Numbered from the stretch's first letter, positions 43,038-51,380 are shown. The stretch is 64,000 bases of DNA from Flavobacteriales bacterium UBA5040 (GCA_002415135.1 DIBY01000016.1:239524-303523), one strand, 5' to 3'. Numbers and translations: made by a program. The notes: generated by a model from the letters alone, not told the origin.

Positions 43038-46000
43038 TTATTTCACTACCACCATTTTATTCCGCGGCAAACCAATCTCATGTTCTTGTGGATAAGGATT
43101 TCTGGTCGTCATACTTACATCTTCATTGATCTTTTTGTGAACTTCATAACTTTTCTGCTGATCTTCCGCATATCTTGGATCTGGAATAAAAGGCATTTTC
43201 GCCATCTTGAAAATCGTGATCGTGGGGAAATGAAAATCAACTTCAACCTGTCCCAATAACAAATAACAACCGCCACCCTGAAAAGGATATTTCTGTAAAT
43301 TATCCGGGAAATGCGCCGTATCGAAAAAGTTTCCTTCGGAATCGATCCAGGTTCCGAAAAACATGGTTCCTTTTTTAGTAGGAACATGTTTTCGCGAAAT
43401 GAGATAAGCCAACATTCTTACCTGTCTTTTGTGATGTTGTGGTAAATGTCTGGCCATGATAATGCTACGGTATTTCGTCTGTAAGAGATCAAATGGACTG
43501 CAGGAAACGGAAAATCCCAAAATTTCTATCTCATCAAAAGAGTCTTCAAAACGATTTCTTTTCAACACCGGAAGTTGGTATTCCTGGACTGGAGTTTCAA
43601 AAAAAGTCGGCAATCGATATTCCGGTTTGAAATGGATCAGGAGCAATCGTGCTTCAATTAATAATTCATTTTTAGGTTTTCCCGTAAATCGAAAAGCACC
43701 TACAAAAATCAAGGTTTGTAAAGTTTCAATCCCGACTGGAACACGTTTGATAAAGTTTTCTAAGGAAATGTAATCTCCATTTTTTATTCTTTCTTCCGGA
43801 ATAAAATTCGCGATCCTACTTTCCAGTTTTTCAATGTGCATAAAGCCTAAAAAAACGTCTTCGCCATAAACCGTCGTTTCAAATAAACTCCGATTAACAC
43901 ACGGATTATGAATTTTTCCACCACCCATTCTACATTCATGAACATACACTTCGGTCCGATAAAAACCACCGCCATTATTGATGGCCGAAACCATAAACTC
44001 AATCGGATAATTCACCTTTAAATATAAACTTTGATAACTTTCCACGGCATAAGAAGCCGAATGCGCTTTGCAAAAAGAATAACCAGCGAATGATTCAATT
44101 TGTCGATAGACTTCTTTCGATAATTGTTGGGGATGACCTTGTTTCTCACAAGATTCAAAGAAATGTTCGCGTACTTCCTGCAACTTTTGAATCGACCGAC
44201 TTTTTCCACTCATGGCACGTCGCAACACATCACCGTCATCAGCAGAAACGCCTCCAAAATGCAAAGCGATCTTGATGACATCTTCCTGATAAACCATAAT
44301 CCCATAAGTTTCGCCTAGTTGTTCTTTAAAAACATCATGGAAATATTCAAACTTTGTGGGATTATTATGTCGAAAAATATATTCTTTCATCATACCACTC
44401 TTCGCCACACCCGGACGAATAATGGAAGAGGCAGCAACTAAAGTTTTATAATCTTCGCATTTTAAACGTCGAAGCAAACCTCTCATGGCAGGACTTTCAA
44501 TATAAAAACAGCCGATCGTTTTTCCGATGCTTAAATAATGATTGCAGTTTTTATCATTTTTAAAAAGCGTCGTATTGTGAATATCAATATCAATTCCCTG
44601 ATTTTTCTTGACGAGGTCTAAAGTATCTTTGATCGTTCCCAATCCACGCTGAGAAAGAATATCAAACTTTTCAAAACCGATATCTTCCGCTACATTCATA
44701 TCAAACTGCACAATCGGGAAACCTTTTGGTGGCATTTCTAAAGCGGTATAATTGGTGATCAGTTCCTGGGAAATAATAATTCCACAAGAATGCATACTGC
44801 GTTGATTCGGGAATTTCTCCAGCAACATTCCATATTTCTGCACAAGTTTTACCACTTTATTATCATCGTGAATGGCCATAGGATTTTTCGCCAAAACATC
44901 GAGTTCTTCTTTCGGCAAACCAAACGCTTTCCCAACTTCCCGGAAGATTGAGCGGTATTTAAATTCGACATTCGTACCACAAAAGGCTACGTGTTCTTTT
45001 CCGTAGCGTTCAAAAATATATTTTAGAATTTCATCACGTTCCCGCCAACTCCAATCGATATCAAAATCGGGTGGATTTTTACGTTGAGTATTCAGGAAAC
45101 GTTCGAAATAAAGATTCAATTCAATAGGACAAATCTCTGTAATTCCGAGGCAGTAACTCACAATACTGTTCGCTCCACTTCCACGTCCAACATGCAGAAA
45201 ACCACGACTCCTACTGTATTTTACAATATCTAAAGTAATTAGAAAATAGCCCGCGAAATTCATTTCAGTAACAACTTTCAATTCTTTCTCAATCCGATCG
45301 ATGACAATTTGCGTTCTTTCTGGGTATCTTTTATCCAAACCTTCGTATGCAAGTTTTCTTAAAAGTGCAGCATCGGTTTCTTTATTCTCGGTAAAGTAGA
45401 TTTTATTTTTCGGTGTTTTAAAATTAAAATTGAATTCAGAATTATCAAGAATGAATTGGGTATTTTGAATCATCTTGGGATATCTTTTGAATTTCTCCAG
45501 AATAGTTGAAACAGGTTCGAAAACTTCAGTCGGCGAACAGCAATCACTTTCCGAGAGTTTTGAAATCAAAGTATTCTGATCGATGGCTCTTAAAATTCGA
45601 TGCAGATTAAATTCTTTTTTAGTTTTAAAAGTAATCGGATGCAAAACGACCATTTTATCCAGAAACATTTGCCACTCTGGACGAATTAAAAGGTTCAGTT
45701 CTTCTGCACGAACGCCGACAAATTCATTTTCCTTTAAGACTTCCGGAATATTTTCCAATGGATAAATGACAAACACCTTCTGAAAATCCGGAGAAACTTG
45801 CGGAAGTTCGACGCCATCACAATTATGATTGGTTAACAGACGGTTGATCTCTGCAATTCCGATTTCATCTTTGGCAATGGTGATATAAAGGAGTTGATTT
45901 TCTTTTCTGATTTCTACGCCGGCAATCGGTTTGATGCCGAACTTCTCACATTCTTTTTTAAAATCGTAGATCGCAGTGACGGTATTGATATCGGTCAACA

Positions 46001-46100
46001 CTAATTCTTTTGCACCAGCATCGACGGCTTGTTTCACCAGTTCTTCAACTGATAAAGTGCCGTAACGGAGACTGTGATAAGTGTGGGAATTGAGGAACAC
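43038..46100 (-). CDS. dnaE2: DNA polymerase III alpha-type, short error-prone (DnaE2-like)
   Basis: A C-family polymerase of 1020 residues if started at the GTG at 46100 (MFLNSHTYHSLRYGTLSVEEL). This is far shorter than a replicative Bacteroidota DnaE of about 1450. The N-terminal PHP domain (about 1-200) reads LTDINT where active PHP domains have T-D-H, so its metal site looks dead. The polymerase core has GRGSGANSIVSYCLG and PDFDIDWSWRERDE with the catalytic Asp residues, and a C-terminal OB-like region is present. The frame is open for 28 more codons upstream, but those come from a simple repeat (TTGATAGT units) and encode QLSTFNYQLS-type filler. It lies downstream of dinB on the same strand. 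I infer a translesion role from size, PHP decay and neighbour. Confidence 0.85.
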   Translation of the reverse strand: MFLNSHTYHSLRYGTLSVEELVKQAVDAGAKELVLTDINTVTAIYDFKKECEKFGIKPIAGVEIRKENQLLYITIAKDEIGIAEINRLLTNHNCDGVELPQVSPDFQKVFVIYPLENIPEVLKENEFVGVRAEELNLLIRPEWQMFLDKMVVLHPITFKTKKEFNLHRILRAIDQNTLISKLSESDCCSPTEVFEPVSTILEKFKRYPKMIQNTQFILDNSEFNFNFKTPKNKIYFTENKETDAALLRKLAYEGLDKRYPERTQIVIDRIEKELKVVTEMNFAGYFLITLDIVKYSRSRGFLHVGRGSGANSIVSYCLGITEICPIELNLYFERFLNTQRKNPPDFDIDWSWRERDEILKYIFERYGKEHVAFCGTNVEFKYRSIFREVGKAFGLPKEELDVLAKNPMAIHDDNKVVKLVQKYGMLLEKFPNQRSMHSCGIIISQELITNYTALEMPPKGFPIVQFDMNVAEDIGFEKFDILSQRGLGTIKDTLDLVKKNQGIDIDIHNTTLFKNDKNCNHYLSIGKTIGCFYIESPAMRGLLRRLKCEDYKTLVAASSIIRPGVAKSGMMKEYIFRHNNPTKFEYFHDVFKEQLGETYGIMVYQEDVIKIALHFGGVSADDGDVLRRAMSGKSRSIQKLQEVREHFFESCEKQGHPQQLSKEVYRQIESFAGYSFCKAHSASYAVESYQSLYLKVNYPIEFMVSAINNGGGFYRTEVYVHECRMGGGKIHNPCVNRSLFETTVYGEDVFLGFMHIEKLESRIANFIPEERIKNGDYISLENFIKRVPVGIETLQTLIFVGAFRFTGKPKNELLIEARLLLIHFKPEYRLPTFFETPVQEYQLPVLKRNRFEDSFDEIEILGFSVSCSPFDLLQTKYRSIIMARHLPQHHKRQVRMLAYLISRKHVPTKKGTMFFGTWIDSEGNFFDTAHFPDNLQKYPFQGGGCYLLLGQVEVDFHFPTITIFKMAKMPFIPDPRYAEDQQKSYEVHKKINEDVSMTTRNPYPQEHEIGLPRNKMVVVK

Positions 46101-46547
46101 GCGATTAATTGATAGTTGATAGTTAAAAGTTGATAGTTGATAGTTTTTAAAAAAAATTACAGAATTTTTTAAAAACAGAATCATTTCGGACTTTTGTGGT
46201 TAAATGTTTTTTTAACGCAAAGACGCAAAGGTTTTGGACAAAATCACTCTTTAAAAATTACGAGCGCAAAGGCGTTCTACTTAGCAAAGGGAAATTTCAA
46301 TATGCTTTTCTAGTCTTTTGAATAACTTAAAAAAGAACAAAACTTTTGTGACTTTTGTGGTTAAAAATCTTTCGGAATTTCAATCATTAAGAATTAAGAG
46401 AATTAAGATTTTCTACGAAAATGTCTACCCTTTTTTGGTCTTTTGAAGAACTTAAAAAGAATAAATCTTTTGTGACTTTTACTTCTTAAATTTATTATTC
46501 CTTAACGGAGTCAGTGAATCTTAGATTTGTGGTTAAAAAAAATTTAG
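46101..46547. repeat. 447-bp gap filled with repeats
   Basis: From the dnaE end there are four TTGATAGT units (about 46110-46148). Next comes a GCAAAG-rich element (46214-46292) related to 55828-55930, sharing CAAAGGCG, a variable part and AGCAAAGGGA. Then two diverged direct repeats of about 60 bases follow (about 46306-46370 and 46429-46490), both with AACTTAAAAA, AAGAA and TTTTGTGACTTTT. I see no gene and no clear terminator between dinB and the dnaE-like gene. Confidence 0.6.
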
Positions 46548-47699
46548 TTAAACAGAACACAATTCAAATCCGGAAGCGCGTCCCAGAGCATTTTTACCAA
46601 AGCGGTTTTTCATGCGATCCATGGCTTGGTAGAGGTTCATGAGTTCTTCGCTGTCCTCAAACAAATTCATTTGATAGGTTCCATGAACGAGATTCGTAAA
46701 TCGCAAACCAACCAATCGAAGTCGCATTCTCCGGGTGTAGAGTTTTTCAAATAAATCTAATGCGACTCGGGCTAAAGTGTGGTCAATAGAAGTGTAAGAA
46801 ATCTTACACTGTTTGGTCTCGGTATCAAAATTAGCATATCGGATTTTTAAAACGACGGTGGAAGTCAGCCACTTTTCCTGTCTTAACTGATAAGCGAGAG
46901 ATTCTGCCATGGCTGAAATTAACCTTTTGAGTTCGAATAGATCCATGGTGTCATTCGTGAAAGTATGTTCGCTGGAGAGTGATTTTCTTTCGGAATACGG
47001 AACAACGGGAGTGAGATCAATTCCATTCGCTTTTTTCCAGAGTTCGCCTCCATTTTTGCCAATCATTTGTTGCAAAACCAAAACGGGCATATCAGCTAAA
47101 GTCTGAATGGTTCGGATTCCAACGCGGGAAAGCAATTGAAAAGTGACATCACCAACCATTGGAATTTTTCGGACGGATAAAGGATTTAAAAATGATTTTA
47201 TATTTTGAGCCTGTATTTCTAATCTTCCGACTGGTTTAGATTCACCAGTGCCGATCTTAGAAACGGTTTTATTTGTGGATAAAGCAAAACTGATCGGCAA
47301 GCCGGTGTTTTTGGTAACCGAATCAGCAATTTCTTTCGTCCACTGATAACAGCCAAAAAACTGATCCATACCAGATAGATCCATATAAAATTCATCGATG
47401 CTGGCTTTTTCTAAAACAGGAACTTTTTCCTGAATAATTTCGGTAACCTCTTTGGAGAATTTCGAGTAGCGTTCATAATCTCCGCGGATCACTTTGGCTT
47501 CTGGACATAACCTCAAAGCCATCTTGATCGGCATCGCTGAGCGCACCCCAAAACGACGTGCTTCATAAGAGCAAGACGCCACTACTCCACGGTCACCACC
47601 TCCGATAATAATAGGAATACCTTCCAGTTTTGATTCCTGTAATCTTTCGCAGGACACAAAAAAAGTGTCCAGATCCATATGTGCAATTGCTCGATTCAT
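46548..47699 (-). CDS. dinB: Y-family DNA polymerase (DinB-like)
   Basis: A 383-residue translesion polymerase. The palm motifs are HMDLDTFFVSCE (first catalytic Asp residues), SYEARRFGV, and KASIDEFYMDLSG (the SIDE motif). Helix-hairpin-helix and little-finger regions follow. A probable sliding-clamp-binding motif, QMNLF, lies near residue 350. The C-terminus FGKNALGRASGFEL recurs in Bacteroidota members that neighbour DnaE2-like polymerases. It is divergent from the S24 regulator gene with only 62 bp between the starts. Its -7 box (47705-47712) almost touches the ATG. Confidence 0.92.
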   Translation of the reverse strand: MNRAIAHMDLDTFFVSCERLQESKLEGIPIIIGGGDRGVVASCSYEARRFGVRSAMPIKMALRLCPEAKVIRGDYERYSKFSKEVTEIIQEKVPVLEKASIDEFYMDLSGMDQFFGCYQWTKEIADSVTKNTGLPISFALSTNKTVSKIGTGESKPVGRLEIQAQNIKSFLNPLSVRKIPMVGDVTFQLLSRVGIRTIQTLADMPVLVLQQMIGKNGGELWKKANGIDLTPVVPYSERKSLSSEHTFTNDTMDLFELKRLISAMAESLAYQLRQEKWLTSTVVLKIRYANFDTETKQCKISYTSIDHTLARVALDLFEKLYTRRMRLRLVGLRFTNLVHGTYQMNLFEDSEELMNLYQAMDRMKNRFGKNALGRASGFELCSV

Positions 47700-47704
47700 G
47701 GGTA

Positions 47705-47712
47705 CAAACTTA
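47705..47712 (-). promoter_or_regulatory. -7 promoter box for dinB
   Basis: TAAGTTTG on the minus strand matches TAnnTTTG and ends five bases before the ATG at 47699, predicting an mRNA with almost no leader. TACAAA at 47703-47708 and TTTGTA at 47732-47737 form a spaced inverted pair around the intergenic centre. Confidence 0.55.
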
Positions 47713-47735
47713 GTACGTTTTATATCAAAAATTTG

Positions 47736-47743
47736 TATATTTG
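47736..47743 (+). promoter_or_regulatory. -7 promoter box for the S24 regulator gene
   Basis: TATATTTG matches TAnnTTTG. The transcript would start within the palindrome that begins one base downstream. Confidence 0.6.
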
Positions 47744-47762
47744 TTGCTATAATTTATAGCAA
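47744..47762. promoter_or_regulatory. Perfect 19-bp palindrome, candidate operator
   Basis: TTGCTATAATTTATAGCAA has two exact 9-bp arms around one central T. It follows the -7 box of the S24 gene directly, covers the expected transcription start, and its last base is the A of the ATG at 47762. It also lies about 45 bases upstream of the dinB start. A repressor bound here would block its own gene and could affect dinB. Confidence 0.65.
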
Positions 47763-48523
47763 TGTCAATTTTATCAGAAAACATGCGGTATCTGAGAGGT
47801 CAGCAAAAATATGCCCAGCAAAAAATCGCCGATGACCTTTTAATTACGAGAGGGCGATACGCAAAATATGAAGATGGCTCCAGTGAACCGCCTATCGAAA
47901 TCCTTATTCGTCTGTCTAAATACTACCGAATCAGCATCGATTTACTGGTGGGTTTGGACTTAAGTAAATACTCTTTAGAAAAGATGATGAAACTCCCAGA
48001 CAATCGGACGATCTTTCCAATCACAGTAGATGAAAAAGGAGAAAATAAGATAGAAATTATTCCCGAAAAAGCGCAGATGGGTTATTTGCAAGGTTACAGC
48101 GATCCGGAATATATTGAAAAGCTGCAAACGATTTCCTTACCTTTTTTACGGAACGGAAAGTTCCGGGCATTTCCGGCAAGTGGAGATTCTATGCCGCCTT
48201 TTAAAAACGGAACATTCATCGTGGGGAAATATGTGGAAAATGTGACTGATTTAAAGAAAGATAAAACTTATATTTTCATTACCCAAAATGAAGGCGTTGT
48301 TTATAAAAGGTTTGAAAAGAAAACAGCTAGAAACATTACCGTGAATTCCGATAATCCGCTGTACAAACCTTATGATATTAAGCTTTCTGAATTGGTGGAG
48401 ATCTGGGAATATGCGTGCAGTATTAATACGGCAGAATTTGAAACGGAAACTTTGGATATGATGACGGTGAAGGATATGTTTTTGAGTTTGAAGAAAGAGA
48501 TTGATTTGATTAAGAAAAAGTAA
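47762..48523 (+). CDS. XRE-type S24 peptidase regulator (LexA-like)
   Basis: A 253-residue repressor. The N-terminal helix-turn-helix (about 5-62) contains QQKIADDLLITRGRYAKYEDG and the SIDLLVG end. The C-terminal S24/LexA-type domain (about 100-225) has the Ser nucleophile S143 in GDSM and the Lys general base K182 in VVYKR. This pair drives self-cleavage in LexA and phage repressors after RecA activation. The expected cleavage site lies in KAQMGY: LexA-like proteins cut Ala-Gly, but here the dipeptide is Met106-Gly107. It is divergent from dinB, and the palindrome sits at its start. I infer damage-responsive control of dinB and perhaps the dnaE-like gene. Confidence 0.85.
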   Translation: MSILSENMRYLRGQQKYAQQKIADDLLITRGRYAKYEDGSSEPPIEILIRLSKYYRISIDLLVGLDLSKYSLEKMMKLPDNRTIFPITVDEKGENKIEIIPEKAQMGYLQGYSDPEYIEKLQTISLPFLRNGKFRAFPASGDSMPPFKNGTFIVGKYVENVTDLKKDKTYIFITQNEGVVYKRFEKKTARNITVNSDNPLYKPYDIKLSELVEIWEYACSINTAEFETETLDMMTVKDMFLSLKKEIDLIKKK

Positions 48524-48582
48524 TTTTTTTAAGGTAATTTTTCAGGACGACTCCAATAAATTTTCAAGTTAATTGAAAATAT

Positions 48583-48590
48583 TATCTTTG
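48583..48590 (+). promoter_or_regulatory. -7 promoter box for the SlyD-like gene
   Basis: TATCTTTG matches TAnnTTTG and predicts a leader of about 80 bases. Confidence 0.55.
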
Positions 48591-48677
48591 CACCTAAATA
48601 GGTTTAACCTAAGCGTTACCCATTAAAACATACAATTTTAATAAGAGGATCTATAAATCCTTGATAACATTTATCTC

Positions 48678-49178
48678 ATGACAATAGACAAAAATCACGT
48701 AGTAGCATTACATTACACGTTAAACGCCATCGAAGAAAATGGTGAAAAAACTTTCATTGAAAAAACAGAAACTGACAATCCTTTTACCTTCTTATATGGT
48801 GTAGGACTGATGTTGCCTAAGTTTGAAGAAGAACTTCAAGGGATGGTTGCAGGTGATAAAAAATCATTTACCATTACGCCGGAAGAAGGTTATGGCGAAA
48901 AAATAGGAGAAGCAACTACGCAATTGCCGATCGCAATGTTCGAGCAATCAGGAATGCCACCAATCGGTGCGATGTTGCCTTTACAAGATGCACAAGGAAA
49001 TCATGTGAGCGGTATTGTTTTAGAGGTTTCTGAAGAGTTTGTAACCGTTGACTTGAACCATCCAATGGCTGGAAAAACGTTACACTTTGATATTGAACTA
49101 TCTTCTACAAGACCTGCAACAGAAGAAGAATTAGAGCATGGTCACGCTCATGGCGTTGACGGGACAGAAGCTCACTAA
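48678..49178 (+). CDS. slyD: FKBP-type peptidyl-prolyl isomerase, SlyD-like
   Basis: A 166-residue cytoplasmic protein with the SlyD layout. A split FKBP domain (VVALHYTLNA at the start, FLYGVGLMLPKFEEELQGM, TPEEGYGE) is interrupted at about residues 75-125 by the insert-in-flap chaperone domain. It ends in a short His-rich tail (HGHAHGVDGTEAH), which in SlyD proteins binds nickel and other metals. The tail is much shorter than in E. coli. It is monocistronic, with its own promoter and terminator. Confidence 0.9.
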   Translation: MTIDKNHVVALHYTLNAIEENGEKTFIEKTETDNPFTFLYGVGLMLPKFEEELQGMVAGDKKSFTITPEEGYGEKIGEATTQLPIAMFEQSGMPPIGAMLPLQDAQGNHVSGIVLEVSEEFVTVDLNHPMAGKTLHFDIELSSTRPATEEELEHGHAHGVDGTEAH

Positions 49179-49200
49179 TTAAAATTTTTTCTTAAGATAA

Positions 49201-49228
49201 AAGCTACGAATCTATCGTAGCTTTTTTT
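49201..49228 (+). terminator. Terminator after slyD
   Basis: AAGCTACGA (49201-49209) pairs exactly with TCGTAGCTT (49215-49223), followed by T residues. Confidence 0.85.
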
Positions 49229-49591
49229 ATTTCTAAAACCGAACGGTTTTAAAATTATAATTATTAAATCTACTATGTATTGCAGAATAGTTAGAATAAT
49301 AGCACTTATTTTAAATAATGAACAATAAACTGGTTTTTACTTTAAACGACCTTAATAACGAAACTGTTATTGTTTTAATTATTTAATGCCAAAATACTAA
49401 GAATAAAAATAGATATTAATTAAATAATTATCATATTAATAATTAGAACCAGTCCTTATCACTTTTTTCGGACTGACATTTGTAAGGTCTAAGCCTAAAT
49501 GCGAACATCCATCCATGCTTTCTTTAATAGAACATTTTCAGATGACGATCGAATTTTCAAAATTAAATTTTAACTACTAAAATAAAACAAT
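49229..49591. other. Gap of about 360 bp before the double-META gene
   Basis: Very AT-rich, with many stops in every frame. I see no gene and no stable hairpin. GACATTTG at 49475-49482 is a near-match to the -7 box, which would give a leader of about 100 bases for the next gene. Confidence 0.4.
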
Positions 49592-50356
49592 ATGAAAACA
49601 GTACTAGCTTTAGCTCTTGCAGCAATCGTAACAAGTTGCGCACCAGTATCAAACACAGTGACTCCAACTGCAGAAACCATCAATAAAAAATGGGAACTGA
49701 TCTCCTTAGAAGGAAATGAAATCATGACCAGTAAACCTGTGTTTATCGATTTCGACGCCAATAATAGAATTATTGGATTTGCTGGATGTAACACCATTAA
49801 CGGAAATTACGCCGTAAAGAATGGAACACAGATTAACTTTACGCAAGTTTCGAGTACCAGAATGATGTGCGCACCGTATGATATGAATGTTGAAAAAGAG
49901 GTAATGGAAGTATTGAAAACTGCTGATAACTTTACTATGAATAACGGACAGTTAATGTTGAACGTAGGAAGAAGAGCACCTCTAGCGGTATTCGCAGAGA
50001 TGAGTAAAAATCCTGCTTCGAACACTTACTGGAGCTTGAAAGAATTGAATGGCAAAAAAGTAATGAGGACTCCTAACCAAGAAAAAGAACAAGGTTTCAT
50101 GTTGAGAAGCGGCGGTAAAATCACAGGTTTTGCAGGTTGCAATTCTTTTAATGGTACTTATTCTATGTCTGGAAAAAACACGATTAAATTCGATCCAAAT
50201 ATGGCCATGACTAAGAGAGCTTGTCCGGATGTTAAATTGAATGAGCAAACTTTTGTAAACATTTTTAAAACTGCAAATAATTATCAAGTAAAAGATAACA
50301 CGTTGATTTTAAAAGATGCTACTAATAAAGTATTTGCTGTTTTTGAATCAATGTAA
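49592..50356 (+). CDS. Lipoprotein with two META domains
   Basis: A 254-residue lipoprotein (signal ending AAIVTSC, Cys near residue 16). It has two META/HslJ domains in tandem, about 32-128 and 142-252. Each has the W-L-strand start (KWELISLEGN, YWSLKELNGK), the GFAGCN-NGNY / GFAGCNSFNGTY core, and a later Thr-x-x-C segment (STRMMCAP, MTKRACPD). The two domains look like an internal duplication. Function unsettled, possibly envelope stress. A related single-domain gene is at 27893. Confidence 0.85.
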   Translation: MKTVLALALAAIVTSCAPVSNTVTPTAETINKKWELISLEGNEIMTSKPVFIDFDANNRIIGFAGCNTINGNYAVKNGTQINFTQVSSTRMMCAPYDMNVEKEVMEVLKTADNFTMNNGQLMLNVGRRAPLAVFAEMSKNPASNTYWSLKELNGKKVMRTPNQEKEQGFMLRSGGKITGFAGCNSFNGTYSMSGKNTIKFDPNMAMTKRACPDVKLNEQTFVNIFKTANNYQVKDNTLILKDATNKVFAVFESM

Positions 50357-50395
50357 ATTTTACTAAAAACTTAATTTTTTAAGTTGAACTTATAT

Positions 50396-50428
50396 AAAAC
50401 CTTGGACTTAATTGTTCAAGGTTTTTGC
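50396..50428 (+). terminator. Terminator after the double-META gene
   Basis: AAAACCTTG (50396-50404) pairs exactly with CAAGGTTTT (50417-50425), followed by T. It lies about 40 bases after the stop and inside a spurious upstream extension of the next gene's frame. Confidence 0.8.
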
Positions 50429-50518
50429 TTTCAAATCAAGTCACTATTTATTCAATTAAATCTGGATTATTTCTTTAAAAATTCAAACCAAATCCATCTA
50501 AAACTCGTATTTTTAATT

Positions 50519-51343
50519 ATGCGAAAAATTATTTATTTAGGAGTGAGCTTACTTATTTTGGCGAGTTGCCAATCTGTAAAATATAAAGATGTGGTTTATG
50601 GACAATCAGCCGATAAAGAAGATCTAAAACTGAACATCTTCGTTCCTAAAAATTCTGAAAACAAAAAGTTGCCAGTTCTTCTTTTTGTTCACGGTGGAAA
50701 CTGGAACAGTGGCAATAAAGACCAATACGGATTTTTCGGACGAAACTTTGCGAAGAAAGAGGTCATCACTGTTATTCCAGCTTATACTTTAAGTCCGAAA
50801 GCTAATGTTGATCAAATGACGGCTGAAATTGCGCAGGCAATCACGTGGGTTCAAAAGAATATAGAAACTTACCACGGCGATGAAAAGAATCTCTTTGTAA
50901 CGGGACATTCTGCGGGTGCACAGTTGGTCGCTTCAGCGGTTTTAAATCCGAAATTTAAAATTCCTCTGAACTCAGTTGCCGGAATCATTTTGAATGACGG
51001 TGCCGGAATTGACATGAAAGATTACTTAGAGAAATATCCGCCCACCTCGGAAGACGATTATATCGCAACCTGGAGTAAGAATCCCGACAACTGGTATCAA
51101 GCCTCTCCTATTAATTTTCTGGATAAAAATTCACCGCCGTTCTTGATTTATGTTGGAAGTAAAACCTATCCTTCGATTACCACTGCAAACGACCATTTCA
51201 TTAAAAAGCTACACGAATTTCAACCAGATGTCGCACCTATTGTATTAAATAAGAAACACATTCCAATGATTCTGCAATATTTTTGGCCATGGAGCGACCG
51301 CTTTACAGAAACCAAAAACTTTATGGAGCAAAGCAGCAAATAG
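50519..51343 (+). CDS. Alpha/beta hydrolase (esterase/lipase) lipoprotein
   Basis: With the start at the ATG at 50519 the protein has 274 residues and begins with a lipoprotein signal (MRKIIYLGVSLLILASC, Cys17). The 45 codons open upstream contain the previous gene's terminator and are not used. The hydrolase motifs are HGGNWNSGNK (oxyanion hole of the HGG esterase type), GHSAGAQL (nucleophile Ser), and likely Asp/His late in the chain (KKHIPM). A -7-like TATTTTTA precedes the ATG at 50508-50515. Probable carboxylesterase at the cell envelope. Confidence 0.83.
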   Translation: MRKIIYLGVSLLILASCQSVKYKDVVYGQSADKEDLKLNIFVPKNSENKKLPVLLFVHGGNWNSGNKDQYGFFGRNFAKKEVITVIPAYTLSPKANVDQMTAEIAQAITWVQKNIETYHGDEKNLFVTGHSAGAQLVASAVLNPKFKIPLNSVAGIILNDGAGIDMKDYLEKYPPTSEDDYIATWSKNPDNWYQASPINFLDKNSPPFLIYVGSKTYPSITTANDHFIKKLHEFQPDVAPIVLNKKHIPMILQYFWPWSDRFTETKNFMEQSSK

Positions 51344-51380
51344 TTATTTGTTTTTTTATCTTTAGGTTAAATTTCAGTCT

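Noticed and set aside
46108..46148. Four TTGATAGT units that could suggest a CRISPR or phase-variation tract
   Set aside because: The units are too short, not regularly spaced and have no spacers. They lie upstream of the better GTG start, so they would not change the dnaE reading frame.
50384..50518. A 45-codon N-terminal extension of the esterase
   Set aside because: It overlaps the terminator of the preceding gene, and a lipoprotein signal begins exactly at the ATG at 50519.
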